Positions 25,071-34,568 are shown, numbered from the stretch's first letter. The stretch is DNA of 54,613 bases from Candidatus Poseidonia sp. (GCA_030827365.1 JAUREO010000008.1:1-54613), one strand, 5' to 3'. Notes: generated by a model from the sequence alone, not told the origin. Program-made: numbers and translations.

Positions 25071-25090
25071 AAGTCAAACGATGAATTATC

Positions 25091-25813
25091 ATGTCTCAAC
25101 ACGTTCTTATCGTTGGTGGAAGCAGTGATATCGGCCTTCGCGTGGCTGAAAATTTGCTGCATAAAGGTCACAGCGTAACCATTTTTGCCCGAGATGAATC
25201 AAGATTAGAGCACATCAAAACCCGAGGAGCCACTATTGTCTTAGGTGATGCAAGAGAGACCGATGACTTTGCTCGCCTCCTCGAACACATCGGGGATGCA
25301 GTTGTTGATGGCGTTGTGCATTGTGTTGGTTCGATCGTTCTCCGTCCTCCGCATGCGATGAAAAAAACAGATTTTACTGAAGTCATTGAAACAAATCTCA
25401 CAACCGCCTTTCTGACCTTGTCGATGATTGGTAAAAAAATGTTGAAGGCCGGCCATGGAAGAATGGTGTACATTTCGAGTGTGGCTGGTAGTTATGGTCT
25501 TACAAATCATGAAGCAATCTCTGCTGCGAAAGGCGGATTAGAAGCCATGGTGCGTTCAGCTGCATCCACTTATGCTCAACGCGGAATTCGAGTCAATGCT
25601 GTTGCTCCAGGCCTAACAAAGACCCGACTTTCTGAGCCACTTCGTCGTTCTGAGGCGGTTCAAGAAGCGTCCATTTCACTGATTCCAACCAAGGCCATGA
25701 ACGAAATTTCTGATGTTTCTTCAACCATTGAATGGCTACTACTCGACGCCCCAGATACGCTGACTGGCGAAATCATTCATATCGACGGTGGTATGTCAAA
25801 GGTAAGAGGCTGA
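25091..25813 (+). CDS. Short-chain dehydrogenase/reductase lacking the catalytic Tyr
   Basis: The 240-residue classical-SDR fold has the cofactor loop VGGSSDIG (8-15), NLT (102) and the active-site Ser in ISSVAG (129-130). The usual Tyr-x3-Lys reads Ile143-x3-Lys147 (NHEAISAAK), so the proton-donating Tyr is absent although the Lys and the rest of the fold, including VNAVAPG and the C-terminal IHIDGGM, are kept. Similar NHEA(I)xAAK versions exist in other SDRs, so this is a subgroup rather than a sequencing error. Activity cannot be assumed to be a standard ketone reduction. It is the first gene of an operon with an FAD enzyme (3-base gap) and a Rieske protein. Confidence 0.85.
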   Translation: MSQHVLIVGGSSDIGLRVAENLLHKGHSVTIFARDESRLEHIKTRGATIVLGDARETDDFARLLEHIGDAVVDGVVHCVGSIVLRPPHAMKKTDFTEVIETNLTTAFLTLSMIGKKMLKAGHGRMVYISSVAGSYGLTNHEAISAAKGGLEAMVRSAASTYAQRGIRVNAVAPGLTKTRLSEPLRRSEAVQEASISLIPTKAMNEISDVSSTIEWLLLDAPDTLTGEIIHIDGGMSKVRG

Positions 25814-25816
25814 GTA

Positions 25817-27037
25817 ATGAAAGTAGCAATTGTAGGGGCTGGCCTCGCTGGACTTGCCACAGCTCTTGCTTTTGAGCAGGCTGGTTATGAAGTTCACATC
25901 TTTGAATCTTCAAACGACATAGGTGGGCGGATGAAGACTATAATGGATGATAGCCACCCTATCGATGTTGGTTTTCACGTCCTTCACACTGCATATCCTT
26001 CGGTTCATAGATGGCTTGACCTGGCCAAACTTCGGCCAAAACCAATGGCAAAATGCTCGTTATTTTTTGACAAATCAAATCAAACAACCGAGCGACTTGG
26101 TGATGGCCTAGCCTCACCCTCTCATCTTCTCCCAACGCTTCGAGCAATTGGTTTTGGAGATAGTTTACGATTGCTACGATGGCGTCTTTCGACTCGAAAG
26201 AACAATCTCGACAAGAGAAAAGATGAGGTACAACATTCGATTAATAAACTCCTGTCCTCACAAGGATTCTCGAAAAAAACTGAACGTTACTTACGCATAT
26301 TATTTACTGGAATTACACTTGACCCCGATCTCTCAGATAATGCCGGCTTTGCTCATTTTACATGGTCTGCAATGTCACACGGCTCAATGGTGCTTTTGAA
26401 AGATGGAATTCAATCCATTCCTCAACAACTTAGAGAGCGACTCAACCACACAACGATTCATTTTAACGAACCAATTCTTCGAATTGAAGAAACGGCGCTG
26501 TTCACTCAATCTCAAACATTTGTTGCCGACATGGTGATTCTTGCAACACCTCAACACATCTCTCATTCTTTCTTCCAAGGCACGCCAGTTCGAGGTTCAA
26601 TGCGAACAACCAAAATGTTCTGCTTCCTTTCGAACGCAGCACCTTACACCCTTCCTGCCCTCATGCTATCGTCAACATGGCAAAAAAATCAACGTTCAAT
26701 TTTGCATGTGAATATCCCCACACTTTTGCACCCCCGGTCTGATGGAAAACAAATGATTTGTGCAACCGTTATTGGTGAAGATACAAAACATTGCGATGAA
26801 CATTCGGTTCAATCCGAACTCGTTGAGTGGTTTGGAGATGAGGCTAAACAATGGGATTTTTTGCGTATGACAGAAGTTGTGGATGCTCTACCTTCTTCAC
26901 AACCAGAAAAAATAGCATTAAATCCAAGTAAAAATGTGTATGTCGTTGGCGACCATTGTATTCATGGCTCAGTTCAGGGAACGCTTGAAAGTGTTGAACG
27001 ATGCCTCGAAGCCGTTGGGATACCGTTGCCGAGGTGA
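25817..27037 (+). CDS. FAD-dependent amine oxidase/phytoene desaturase-like flavoprotein
   Basis: An N-terminal FAD-binding Rossmann motif (AIVGAGLAGLATALAFEQAG) is followed by the second FAD motif FESSNDIGGRMKT, and the C-terminal VYVVGDHCIHGSVQGTLES closes the FAD fold. The 406-residue length fits small members of the NAD(P)-binding-like amine oxidoreductase group, which includes desaturases, amine oxidases and protoporphyrinogen oxidases. The substrate is unknown. It starts 3 bases after the SDR stop and ends 4 bases before the Rieske gene start, so the three are almost certainly made together and may form an electron-transfer system acting on one metabolite (inference). Confidence 0.85.
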   Translation: MKVAIVGAGLAGLATALAFEQAGYEVHIFESSNDIGGRMKTIMDDSHPIDVGFHVLHTAYPSVHRWLDLAKLRPKPMAKCSLFFDKSNQTTERLGDGLASPSHLLPTLRAIGFGDSLRLLRWRLSTRKNNLDKRKDEVQHSINKLLSSQGFSKKTERYLRILFTGITLDPDLSDNAGFAHFTWSAMSHGSMVLLKDGIQSIPQQLRERLNHTTIHFNEPILRIEETALFTQSQTFVADMVILATPQHISHSFFQGTPVRGSMRTTKMFCFLSNAAPYTLPALMLSSTWQKNQRSILHVNIPTLLHPRSDGKQMICATVIGEDTKHCDEHSVQSELVEWFGDEAKQWDFLRMTEVVDALPSSQPEKIALNPSKNVYVVGDHCIHGSVQGTLESVERCLEAVGIPLPR

Positions 27038-27038
27038 T
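27031..27038 (+). promoter_or_regulatory. Ribosome binding site of the Rieske gene
   Basis: GAGGTGAT lies 3 bases before the ATG at 27042, inside the end of the FAD gene. It matches the archaeal anti-Shine-Dalgarno and fixes this start over upstream in-frame codons. Confidence 0.6.
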
Positions 27039-27041
27039 GAG

Positions 27042-27401
27042 ATGGGATGGGAAAAAGCAATTGAATCAAGAAAAATAAAACCAGGAAAAAAGAAAATGGT
27101 TTCTGTGAAGAAACACCTCATTTTGATTGGACGAAATGCCGACACTACGCTTTTTGCTACCGAAGCACTATGTCGCCACATGCGATGGCCGTTGGCATGG
27201 GGTGCAAAAGTGGAAGATGGATGCATAAGGTGCCCATTGCATCAAACGACTCACTCCATAGAAGACGGCTCGCTCAAAGAGTGGTCGCCTTTTCCTCTGT
27301 TTCCCCCATACGGGAAACTTGTGGGCAAATTATCAAGGCAGAAAGACCTCAAAATTTTCGAAGTCAAAGAGGATGAAAATTCCATTTTTATTCTAATATA
27401 A
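27042..27401 (+). CDS. Small Rieske-type [2Fe-2S] ferredoxin
   Basis: The 119-residue protein carries a complete Rieske motif: Cys44-x-His46, 17 residues, Cys64-x2-His67 (LCRHMRWP then RCPLHQTTHS), which ligates a [2Fe-2S] cluster through two Cys and two His. There is no membrane helix, so it resembles soluble Rieske ferredoxins of oxygenase systems rather than the cytochrome bc1 subunit. It is the last gene of the SDR-FAD-Rieske unit and would carry electrons to or from the flavoprotein (inference). No oxygenase alpha subunit is visible nearby. Confidence 0.85.
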   Translation: MGWEKAIESRKIKPGKKKMVSVKKHLILIGRNADTTLFATEALCRHMRWPLAWGAKVEDGCIRCPLHQTTHSIEDGSLKEWSPFPLFPPYGKLVGKLSRQKDLKIFEVKEDENSIFILI

Positions 27402-27419
27402 AGGCATCCCCGATATTAT

Positions 27420-27430
27420 ATTCATATAGA
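27420..27430. promoter_or_regulatory. ATTCATATAGA element before the giant secreted protein
   Basis: ATTCATATAGA differs from the pit element (ATTCTATATAGA) by one missing T. A second TATA-like stretch (ATTTTTTAAAAT, 27441-27452) lies closer to the start at 27525, and a small ACGGG/CCCGT inverted repeat follows at 27463-27474. Confidence 0.3.
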
Positions 27431-27524
27431 GCAGCACCTCATTTTTTAAAATCCGAAGAATGACGGGAACCCGTTGCGATTAAGTATGAAGAATGCTACG
27501 GATTTTTGGAATTAGGTGTACTAC

Positions 27525-30500
27525 ATGTCGAAAAAATCAACTTCAATCGGACTCATAATGATAATGTTGCTCTCAAGCCTTTCAGGTTTACTAATCGCTA
27601 CGACTTCTGTGGTAGCGAGTACAGTGGTCATCACCGATGCTATCCACGTAACCAATGGAGGGGCATCCTCGGATACCCAAACCGCAGTTGCAGCAGATAG
27701 CGAAGGAAACGTTCACCTCGTGTGGGCACGAAACAATCAGCATCTGTATTACACCATGCTTTCTCCTCGAGGAGAAGTGCTTATCGACGCAACACAAATC
27801 ACCAATTCCGGTCTTCACAAAGTTGCACACCCAGACATGGTCATTGATGAAAACGACAGAATCCACATCGTATGGGCTGACAAAATTGGCCAACATTCCA
27901 TCATGTACACCGCACTTTCACCCTGGGCCGCACCGATGGACGGTTCAGCAAGTGACGATGGTACCATCACCTCAATCGACGATACCATCATTTCTCGTCG
28001 GGCACAAAACCGAGACTGGCCAGCCATCGATGTTGACAGTCAAGGCAACATACACATCGTTTGGCAAGATGAATTTGATGACTTAAACAGATTTTTCAAC
28101 CAACCGCAAATCTACTACACCATGATTACACCAGACATTAATTCAGGTGCAATTTTAACCCTCTTTGATGATACACTCCTTACACCTATTATCGGTCACA
28201 AAGGGCACCCAGATATCGTCATCGATGCAAATGACTACGTTCAAATCGCATGGGATGACACACGTGGTGGTAAAGTCGAACTTGTTTTCGTGGTCGATAC
28301 TTCTGGTTCCATGTACTCAGAATGGGCTGATGTTTGTACCGTTATTTACGGTGGAAACTTCGCTTCTGGTGGTTACTTCCAAGGCCTCAAGCCTATGCTC
28401 GCACAGGCGAACATGACCGTGTTTGAAACAATTTACGGTCTTGGAAATACTCTTCCTGGTGCTGCAAGCTCCGGAAACTGTCAAGCTTACTACAAGAACG
28501 GACAAGGCCCACGAACAACACCACTTGACGATAATGACGATTCTGGTGGACTCCGAAAACTCCCTCAAACCATCTACAACGGAAACACCTATTCGGGGTA
28601 TTCTGGTGAAGATTGGGGTCCGGGCTCCAACTGGGCATGTCTATCTTGGAAAGACGCTGCAGGAAACGTTCCGGGAAACCCACCAAGTACCGATGATCAC
28701 AAGTGGAACCCGAATGCAACAAAGATTGTTATTCCAGTATCCGATGAAGGTCCAAAAGATGGTGACCCAGCCCAACAGGCTGATGATATCTCCGCAATTC
28801 AAGAAGCTCACGACAACTGTATCCTTGCAGGTGTTATTCCAGTCGGTCTTTACGGCCAATCCTATGGTGGAGCAGGAAACGTACAATCTCACTTCCTCGA
28901 TTTGGTTAAGTGTCCAAATGGCGTTGTCTCCACTGGTGGACGAAACTGCCCTGGATCAACCCTTGCCAGCACCGATGCTGGCGGTACAGCATATGAATTC
29001 CCATCAGGAACTGGAGGTGCTAACTCAATGGCACTTCTCGTTGAAGCGATGGTGTATATTTCCACAAACAACTCTCGTGAGATTTACATGACAGTTCTCG
29101 ACCCGTACGCTAAGATGAACAACGACCCAACATGGACACCAGGTGCACCAGGTCACCTCTCAAGCGGCGGTACATACACTGAAGATACCGGTGCAGGCGC
29201 CGATGGCCACCTCGTTGTTGTCAATGATACACGTATCACTATTGATGACGCATATTCCTTCCACCCTTCCATTGGCGTGGACATGCAAGGTAACACCCAC
29301 ATCGCTTGGATGGATGGCAGAGACTATGGATTTGAAAAAGAAGTCAATTACGAAACATACTACACCAAACTCCGACTTCAAGGTGCAGGTGCTTGGGATG
29401 GAGCCGATCAAGGGCTTTCAACGTACGCTATCAAGAAAATTGATGACACACCAATATCAACCGTTGAAGGAAAGAATGGCCTACCTCCAGGTAGAGCATA
29501 CGGTGGTAACTCAGTGTTCCCATCACTCTTGACCGACGACCAGAACAACATCCACATTGCATGGGTTGATTCAGGAAATGCATCTGCAGACGAAGAGATT
29601 CTCTATGTTCGCCTCAACGCCACCGACTTGACCGGTCCTGGCCTTACCGCTCTTGACCCATGGGAAGCAATCCCAGTAACAAAGTGGCAATCCAACAAAC
29701 TCGGTCCTAACTCAGGACGACAGCCAAGTATTGGTATGCCACCTGCATTTGCGAACGATCTTGGAAGTGGTGCTCACATCGCTTGGTCCGATACAAATAA
29801 GTGTAGTTCTGAGAACAACAACAACCGATTTACTATTTGTTATTCACACGTCCTTACTGGACAAGTCGATGTAGCCTTTGACCTTGGCGAGACATTCTAT
29901 CACGTCATTGAGCCTGGTGAGCAAACCATCTACAACCTCACGATGAACAACTCTACGCCTGGTCCTAAGGACCTCGTTGCCGATACTTACATGCTCAACA
30001 TTTCTGGTGTTCCTCAAAACTGGACAGCAACACTTTACTTCTCCAACAACCACACAGCCATCTTTGATGATACACCAATCTTCCTTGAAGGTGGAGAAGA
30101 CATTCGATTCTACATGAGAGTTCGTGCACCGTCGATTTACCAAGCCAACGGAGATGAATTAGCCAATATTGTTGTGACGGCCAAATCAACAAAGGACCCT
30201 GCAATTCAAAATGAACTGAATACGCTCACGTTGATGGACGTTGTGCACGGCATCAATTTGGATACTTCGCACAGCATGGTCGATGTTGAACAAGGCGATC
30301 AGGCGATTTTCTCCATTACCATTACCAACACAGGAAACGTACATGACGCATTCGTATTTTGGGACCCTGCAACGCTTGAAGGGCAACAGGAATGGTTGCT
30401 TCCATTTGGTTGGCAAGTTCAATTCCCAATTCGAGTTGAGCTTGACCCAGGTCAATCAGTAGTCAAAAACCTCATTGTTAGCGTTCCAACATCCGAAGAC

Positions 30501-32579
30501 CCCGGAGCTTTCGTTCTCTATGTGAAAGGATGGTCTGAGGGCGAACCTATCAAATCGGTTGAGAAAGGAACATACGATGTTCTTGAATTGGGCGTCTTCG
30601 TTTCGATTCGTTCAACTGGAAACATTGTATTCAATATCGATGACCAGACTGAACAGGTACTTCCTGCTACGATGATTGAATTGACAAGACCAGCAAGTCA
30701 ACAAAACTCCTGTGCAACATACAAGATTGATGTCACCAAGAACTTTGATTCAGGCAACCTTGTGTTCACAACACCGGGTGCTCCAGAAACACGTCCTGAT
30801 GGCATTGCGCTCGAAGCTTGGCGACAAGAGCAATGGACTGTTGATATTGAATTCGATGTCGATCATCCAAGTCCGACCTTGGGCGTCCCACTACCGTGGA
30901 CTATCCCAGGTGGCGAAGAATTCGTCATGAACGAAGTCAGAGTGAATGTTTGTGCACCAATGAACGCAACAGCAGGACTTGGACCAGCGATCACTCTGAA
31001 GGCTCATCTTGAAGGATATCCACGAATTTCAGCATCTAAGATTCTTTCAACATCCGTGGTTCACGTGTTTGACTTGGATGCTGGAATTGACCCAGAGGTT
31101 GGAACAAACATCAACGTCAATCCAGGTGAAAAAATTACACTCCCAATCTCAGTGAAGAACGATGGAAACGGCCCTGACCGATTTGACTTCCGTCTTGCTC
31201 GCGTTACTGATGCTTTCGGCGTCGATGTGATTTGGGATGTCGACATCCCTCGTGCCTCATTGATGGAACTTTCAGCGGGAACATACCAAGAGTTTGATGT
31301 TCTGATGAACGTTCCTAATCAAGTGAAGGCTGGCGAATACACCGTTGTTTTGCAAGCATTTTCCGAAGAACCGTACCCAGATGCAAGCGGTAGGGAAACA
31401 CGGCTACGTGATACCATTGAACTCAAGGTAACGGTCAACGAATTCCATGATATGCAAATTTCAATGGACTCAAGTATTGACAATCCAGTGAAAACCTCCG
31501 CACCAGGAAAGATTGTGTCCTTTACACTCAATGTGACCAACAACGGAAACGTGCCAGATGTACCAACTTTGAACAACCACTCAGCAACGGTCACAGGAGA
31601 CGACCTCATTTGGAATACGATGCCAGGTATGTTCACTTTGACAGACTGGTATGTTGTTTGGAAGATTGTCAAACAAACAGGAACTGACGCAACAGAAGTT
31701 CAAGAGTGTGTTGAAGTGGAAGCAACAGCATCGGCATTCCCCGAAGACCAATGTGTCAAAATGAAGGTTGCAGGCGAGTGGGAATACCGATTGCCAGAAA
31801 TGGCACCTTACGAAACCATTTCAGTGGTCGCAGAGGTGCACATCGCTCCATCAGCTGCATTGAACACTCGACAAATTGGTCTCAAAGTTGTCTCGATGTA
31901 TGGAGATATGGATAACGACGGTGACCATGATGACTCTCCGGAGTGGGATGGAGAAAATCTCGACACCAACGAATTCATTGTAACCCTTAGACTCAGAGCA
32001 CCAAACCTCGTCGTTCGGGATGTTCGCGTTTCTACCACATCTAGTGAAGTGGACTCAACCATCCCAATTGGTATTACCCTTGTGAACAATGGGAACGTCC
32101 ATGCAACAGACATCGAAATTGTGCTTTGTGAATATGATGATGAGAACGACCCAGAAATCATTCGAGAATTGAGAAAGAATGGATGTGAAGAAGACCGAGT
32201 CGTCATGCGACAAGTCGTTGGTGCCCTTCTTGCACCTGATGCTTCAGAAGACGAAAAAGAAGTCGAATTGTATCTTCTTTATCCTGTCACTGCAGGTAGC
32301 AAAGGTATCTATGTTGTCGTTGACCCACAAAATCTCATTGTTGAATCCGATGAAGGAGATAACGTTGTGGCTATTGAAGATCCTCTTGAATCGTCCAGTC
32401 CGTTCCTCGATGTCGCTTCTGAAGTTGTGTCGAAGACCGCACTGCCTTTCATTGTCATCATTCTGACACTTGCTCTCTTGGGTGTGGTGTATCTCGTAGG
32501 ACGAAGTCGACGAGATGAAGTCAACAAGCGTATTGCTGAGCAATCATCTCTCATTTCAGTCCTTGGTGACGAAAACTGA
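27525..32579 (+). CDS. Giant secreted, membrane-anchored protein: propeller repeats, VWA domain, Ig-like repeats
   Basis: Of 1684 residues, the first 32 form a signal peptide (IGLIMIMLLSSLSGLLIAT) cleaved near VVAS. Propeller-like repeats with the pattern DxxGNxHxVWxD follow (GNVHLVWAR, NRIHIVWAD-like, GNIHIVWQD, YVQIAWDD, then GNTHIAWMD, NNIHIAWVD). A von Willebrand A domain (about residues 250-510) sits between two sets of these repeats and has the MIDAS motif DTSGS. Several Ig-like domains of the NEW3/CARDB type (TITNTGNVHD, VNNGNVHATD) come next. A single C-terminal membrane helix (about 1637-1660) ends in a basic tail (GRSRRDEVNKR). It is therefore an extracellular protein held in the membrane, perhaps for adhesion, particle capture or complex assembly. 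No peptidase or glycosidase domain was recognised. Confidence 0.85.
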   Translation: MSKKSTSIGLIMIMLLSSLSGLLIATTSVVASTVVITDAIHVTNGGASSDTQTAVAADSEGNVHLVWARNNQHLYYTMLSPRGEVLIDATQITNSGLHKVAHPDMVIDENDRIHIVWADKIGQHSIMYTALSPWAAPMDGSASDDGTITSIDDTIISRRAQNRDWPAIDVDSQGNIHIVWQDEFDDLNRFFNQPQIYYTMITPDINSGAILTLFDDTLLTPIIGHKGHPDIVIDANDYVQIAWDDTRGGKVELVFVVDTSGSMYSEWADVCTVIYGGNFASGGYFQGLKPMLAQANMTVFETIYGLGNTLPGAASSGNCQAYYKNGQGPRTTPLDDNDDSGGLRKLPQTIYNGNTYSGYSGEDWGPGSNWACLSWKDAAGNVPGNPPSTDDHKWNPNATKIVIPVSDEGPKDGDPAQQADDISAIQEAHDNCILAGVIPVGLYGQSYGGAGNVQSHFLDLVKCPNGVVSTGGRNCPGSTLASTDAGGTAYEFPSGTGGANSMALLVEAMVYISTNNSREIYMTVLDPYAKMNNDPTWTPGAPGHLSSGGTYTEDTGAGADGHLVVVNDTRITIDDAYSFHPSIGVDMQGNTHIAWMDGRDYGFEKEVNYETYYTKLRLQGAGAWDGADQGLSTYAIKKIDDTPISTVEGKNGLPPGRAYGGNSVFPSLLTDDQNNIHIAWVDSGNASADEEILYVRLNATDLTGPGLTALDPWEAIPVTKWQSNKLGPNSGRQPSIGMPPAFANDLGSGAHIAWSDTNKCSSENNNNRFTICYSHVLTGQVDVAFDLGETFYHVIEPGEQTIYNLTMNNSTPGPKDLVADTYMLNISGVPQNWTATLYFSNNHTAIFDDTPIFLEGGEDIRFYMRVRAPSIYQANGDELANIVVTAKSTKDPAIQNELNTLTLMDVVHGINLDTSHSMVDVEQGDQAIFSITITNTGNVHDAFVFWDPATLEGQQEWLLPFGWQVQFPIRVELDPGQSVVKNLIVSVPTSEDPGAFVLYVKGWSEGEPIKSVEKGTYDVLELGVFVSIRSTGNIVFNIDDQTEQVLPATMIELTRPASQQNSCATYKIDVTKNFDSGNLVFTTPGAPETRPDGIALEAWRQEQWTVDIEFDVDHPSPTLGVPLPWTIPGGEEFVMNEVRVNVCAPMNATAGLGPAITLKAHLEGYPRISASKILSTSVVHVFDLDAGIDPEVGTNINVNPGEKITLPISVKNDGNGPDRFDFRLARVTDAFGVDVIWDVDIPRASLMELSAGTYQEFDVLMNVPNQVKAGEYTVVLQAFSEEPYPDASGRETRLRDTIELKVTVNEFHDMQISMDSSIDNPVKTSAPGKIVSFTLNVTNNGNVPDVPTLNNHSATVTGDDLIWNTMPGMFTLTDWYVVWKIVKQTGTDATEVQECVEVEATASAFPEDQCVKMKVAGEWEYRLPEMAPYETISVVAEVHIAPSAALNTRQIGLKVVSMYGDMDNDGDHDDSPEWDGENLDTNEFIVTLRLRAPNLVVRDVRVSTTSSEVDSTIPIGITLVNNGNVHATDIEIVLCEYDDENDPEIIRELRKNGCEEDRVVMRQVVGALLAPDASEDEKEVELYLLYPVTAGSKGIYVVVDPQNLIVESDEGDNVVAIEDPLESSSPFLDVASEVVSKTALPFIVIILTLALLGVVYLVGRSRRDEVNKRIAEQSSLISVLGDEN

Positions 32580-32608
32580 GACGAACAATATCAGTAATAG
32601 ACGCATTG

Positions 32609-33388
32609 CTATTGGTCCCAGTCAATGATGACAGGTGCATGGTCCGAGATATCAAGGCCACCTTGTCTTAGAATTGAACAGGCGTTGATTCGATTGATTG
32701 CAGATGGCTGGCAGAGAATGTAATCTATTCTCCACCCTCTATTCTTTGCACGCGCTTGGCCCCGATTTGACCACCAAGAGTATTCCTTGTGACCTGCACC
32801 ATGTATGTGGCGAAACACATCACACCATCCATCCTCGAGCAGTTTCGACATCCACAATCGCTCATGTGGAAGAAATCCAGATGTCTTTGAGTTCCCACCC
32901 GGGTTCCAAATATCATCTTCAGTGTGAGCGATGTTGAGGTCACCACACACAAAAACAGGTTTGTCATGTTCGAGGAAAGGTCTGAGAAACGAGCGCCAAT
33001 GGTCCATCCATTCTTCTTTGTAGAGTTGCCGTTCCTCATTATTTGAGCCACTGGGCAAGTATGTATTGATACACACACAATTCTCGTGTTCAGTCACAAG
33101 AATTCTCCCTTCACTATCATTCGGATCGATTGAAGAAGCCATGCCCCATCGCATAATTGAAAATTGATTCTTTGAAAGTGTAGCGACCCCAGAGTATCCC
33201 TTTTTTTCTGCTGGATGCAGATGAACGTGATACCCTTCTGGCCATGTCCAATCCGAAGGTAATTGTTCTTCCAAGGTCCGTGTTTCTTGCAAGAGAATGA
33301 TGTCAGCATCAACATCTGAAAAATAACTGTCAATCCCTTTTTTTATCGCTGCTCGAAGTCCGTTGACATTCCATGTCATAATACGCAT
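32609..33388 (-). CDS. xthA: Exodeoxyribonuclease III / AP endonuclease
   Basis: The 259-residue protein belongs to the exonuclease-endonuclease-phosphatase family. Its metal and catalytic residues are in MTWNVNGLRAA, LLQETRTLE, VCGDLNIAHT and the C-terminal GLDISDHAPVII. ExoIII enzymes cut at abasic sites in base-excision repair and remove 3' blocks. GRILVTEHENCVCINTYLPSG corresponds to the usual central strand region with NxYxPSG. The ATG at 33388 (MRIMTWNVNG) matches the family start; the frame is open 13 codons further upstream into the preceding gene's 3' region. It follows the FAD gene on the same strand by 32 bases and converges on the giant secreted gene. Confidence 0.95.
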   Translation of the reverse strand: MRIMTWNVNGLRAAIKKGIDSYFSDVDADIILLQETRTLEEQLPSDWTWPEGYHVHLHPAEKKGYSGVATLSKNQFSIMRWGMASSIDPNDSEGRILVTEHENCVCINTYLPSGSNNEERQLYKEEWMDHWRSFLRPFLEHDKPVFVCGDLNIAHTEDDIWNPGGNSKTSGFLPHERLWMSKLLEDGWCDVFRHIHGAGHKEYSWWSNRGQARAKNRGWRIDYILCQPSAINRINACSILRQGGLDISDHAPVIIDWDQ

Positions 33389-33420
33389 GATTCGGGGATA
33401 TGGTGAAGGTGAATAAAAGT

Positions 33421-34500
33421 TCAACACGGCATCTTCGACGCTACTCTTCTACCTGATTCGATAGCGGCATCGGATAAAATATAATCCGAAGCTAGGTAAT
33501 CGCCAGCGAGATACACATGATGCTCAGCAAACATATCTTCAGTATTTTCACTCATTGACCAAATTGGAATCGAGGTTTGTTTGCGGATATGCACAATATG
33601 TTGGCTCCATCCCGCCACACGTGCATTGAGAAAAGCAGATAATTCATCAAGCCCATCTTCTTTCGATGTACGACATAATTTTACAGCAGATAGAATAGAA
33701 CCAGGGTGAACAATACGTGGTTGTATTTTTGAAAGATGATAGACAAATTGTTGATGCTCCACATCAACAATCGCATGTAAATTCTCCATGGGGTTTGAAG
33801 ATAAAGCTACATCAATTGTTGAAGCAAATTGTTGATGTATTGGTTTGAGTGAGCCAATATCCATTGTATTGAGAAGTTTTTTTGTCGCCTTTACACCACA
33901 TGCAAGAACAACAGCATCCGCCTCAATCTTTCGACCATCCTCGAGTACAACACGATTCGATGCGATTGATGTAACCTTACAATTCGACTCCACATAAACC
34001 CCAATTTCATCGAGGGCATTTGCGAATCGCCCTATGATGCCCGCCCAACCTTCTGCGGTCACAAGTACTTTTGAATTTGCAATTGCTTTAACTCTTGAAG
34101 CAGCATCATTCGATTCCATTCCGTACATCGCGAGTAAACGAAGGCATTGGACTGCCTCATGGGTTTCGTCCATGCTTCGAATAGCCTTTCTAAAGTTCAC
34201 AAGGTCAATGAATGAATGAGGTCGTAATGGCCCTTTTGTGGTTTGAATATGTTCAACCCTCAAGGGTTTTGTAAGTAACCTTACCCGACTTAATTTTTTC
34301 ACGAGGCGGTGTGTTGGTCCATGTTTCAAGAGAAGATGAGGGCCAAACCCAAACGAAATTCTGTCAACAAGTTCAGAGGTTCCCCGCCCTCCAATACGTT
34401 GCTTAGCTTCCAAAATGACAACATGGTGTTGGGATGCAGAAAGGTGAAGGGCTGCCGATAGTCCACTGAAGCCAGAACCGATGACAACGATTTTGGCCAT
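33421..34500 (-). CDS. FAD-dependent oxidoreductase, amine oxidase-like
   Basis: The 359-residue flavoprotein starts with VVIGSGFSGLSAALHL and then LEAKQRIGGRGTSE, the two FAD-binding motifs. The middle contains AEGWAGIIGRFANALDE and KVTSIASNRVVLEDG, the region that builds the second FAD strand pair, and the end VYLAGDYLASDYILSDAA closes the FAD site. It is shorter than the flavoprotein at 25817 and only distantly similar. Substrate is unknown. The ATG at 34500 was preferred; the frame is open upstream but that part would overlap the nadC leader. It diverges from nadC by 75 bases and precedes exoIII by 32. Confidence 0.8.
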   Translation of the reverse strand: MAKIVVIGSGFSGLSAALHLSASQHHVVILEAKQRIGGRGTSELVDRISFGFGPHLLLKHGPTHRLVKKLSRVRLLTKPLRVEHIQTTKGPLRPHSFIDLVNFRKAIRSMDETHEAVQCLRLLAMYGMESNDAASRVKAIANSKVLVTAEGWAGIIGRFANALDEIGVYVESNCKVTSIASNRVVLEDGRKIEADAVVLACGVKATKKLLNTMDIGSLKPIHQQFASTIDVALSSNPMENLHAIVDVEHQQFVYHLSKIQPRIVHPGSILSAVKLCRTSKEDGLDELSAFLNARVAGWSQHIVHIRKQTSIPIWSMSENTEDMFAEHHVYLAGDYLASDYILSDAAIESGRRVASKMPC

Positions 34501-34561
34501 GATTTTCGCTTGATGAACCAATTGAAAACATTGTTGTATTAGGAAATTGTACTCTGCACAT

Positions 34562-34568
34562 AGGAGGT
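34562..34568 (+). promoter_or_regulatory. Strong ribosome binding site fixing a TTG start (nadC)
   Basis: AGGAGGT ends 7 bases before the TTG at 34576. There is no ATG in the frame for the next 48 codons, so this site supports initiation at TTG. Confidence 0.65.

Noticed and set aside
28423..29091. Plus-strand 222-codon frame inside the giant secreted gene
   Set aside because: It is out of frame with the VWA/propeller domains, whose motifs are clear in the chosen frame.
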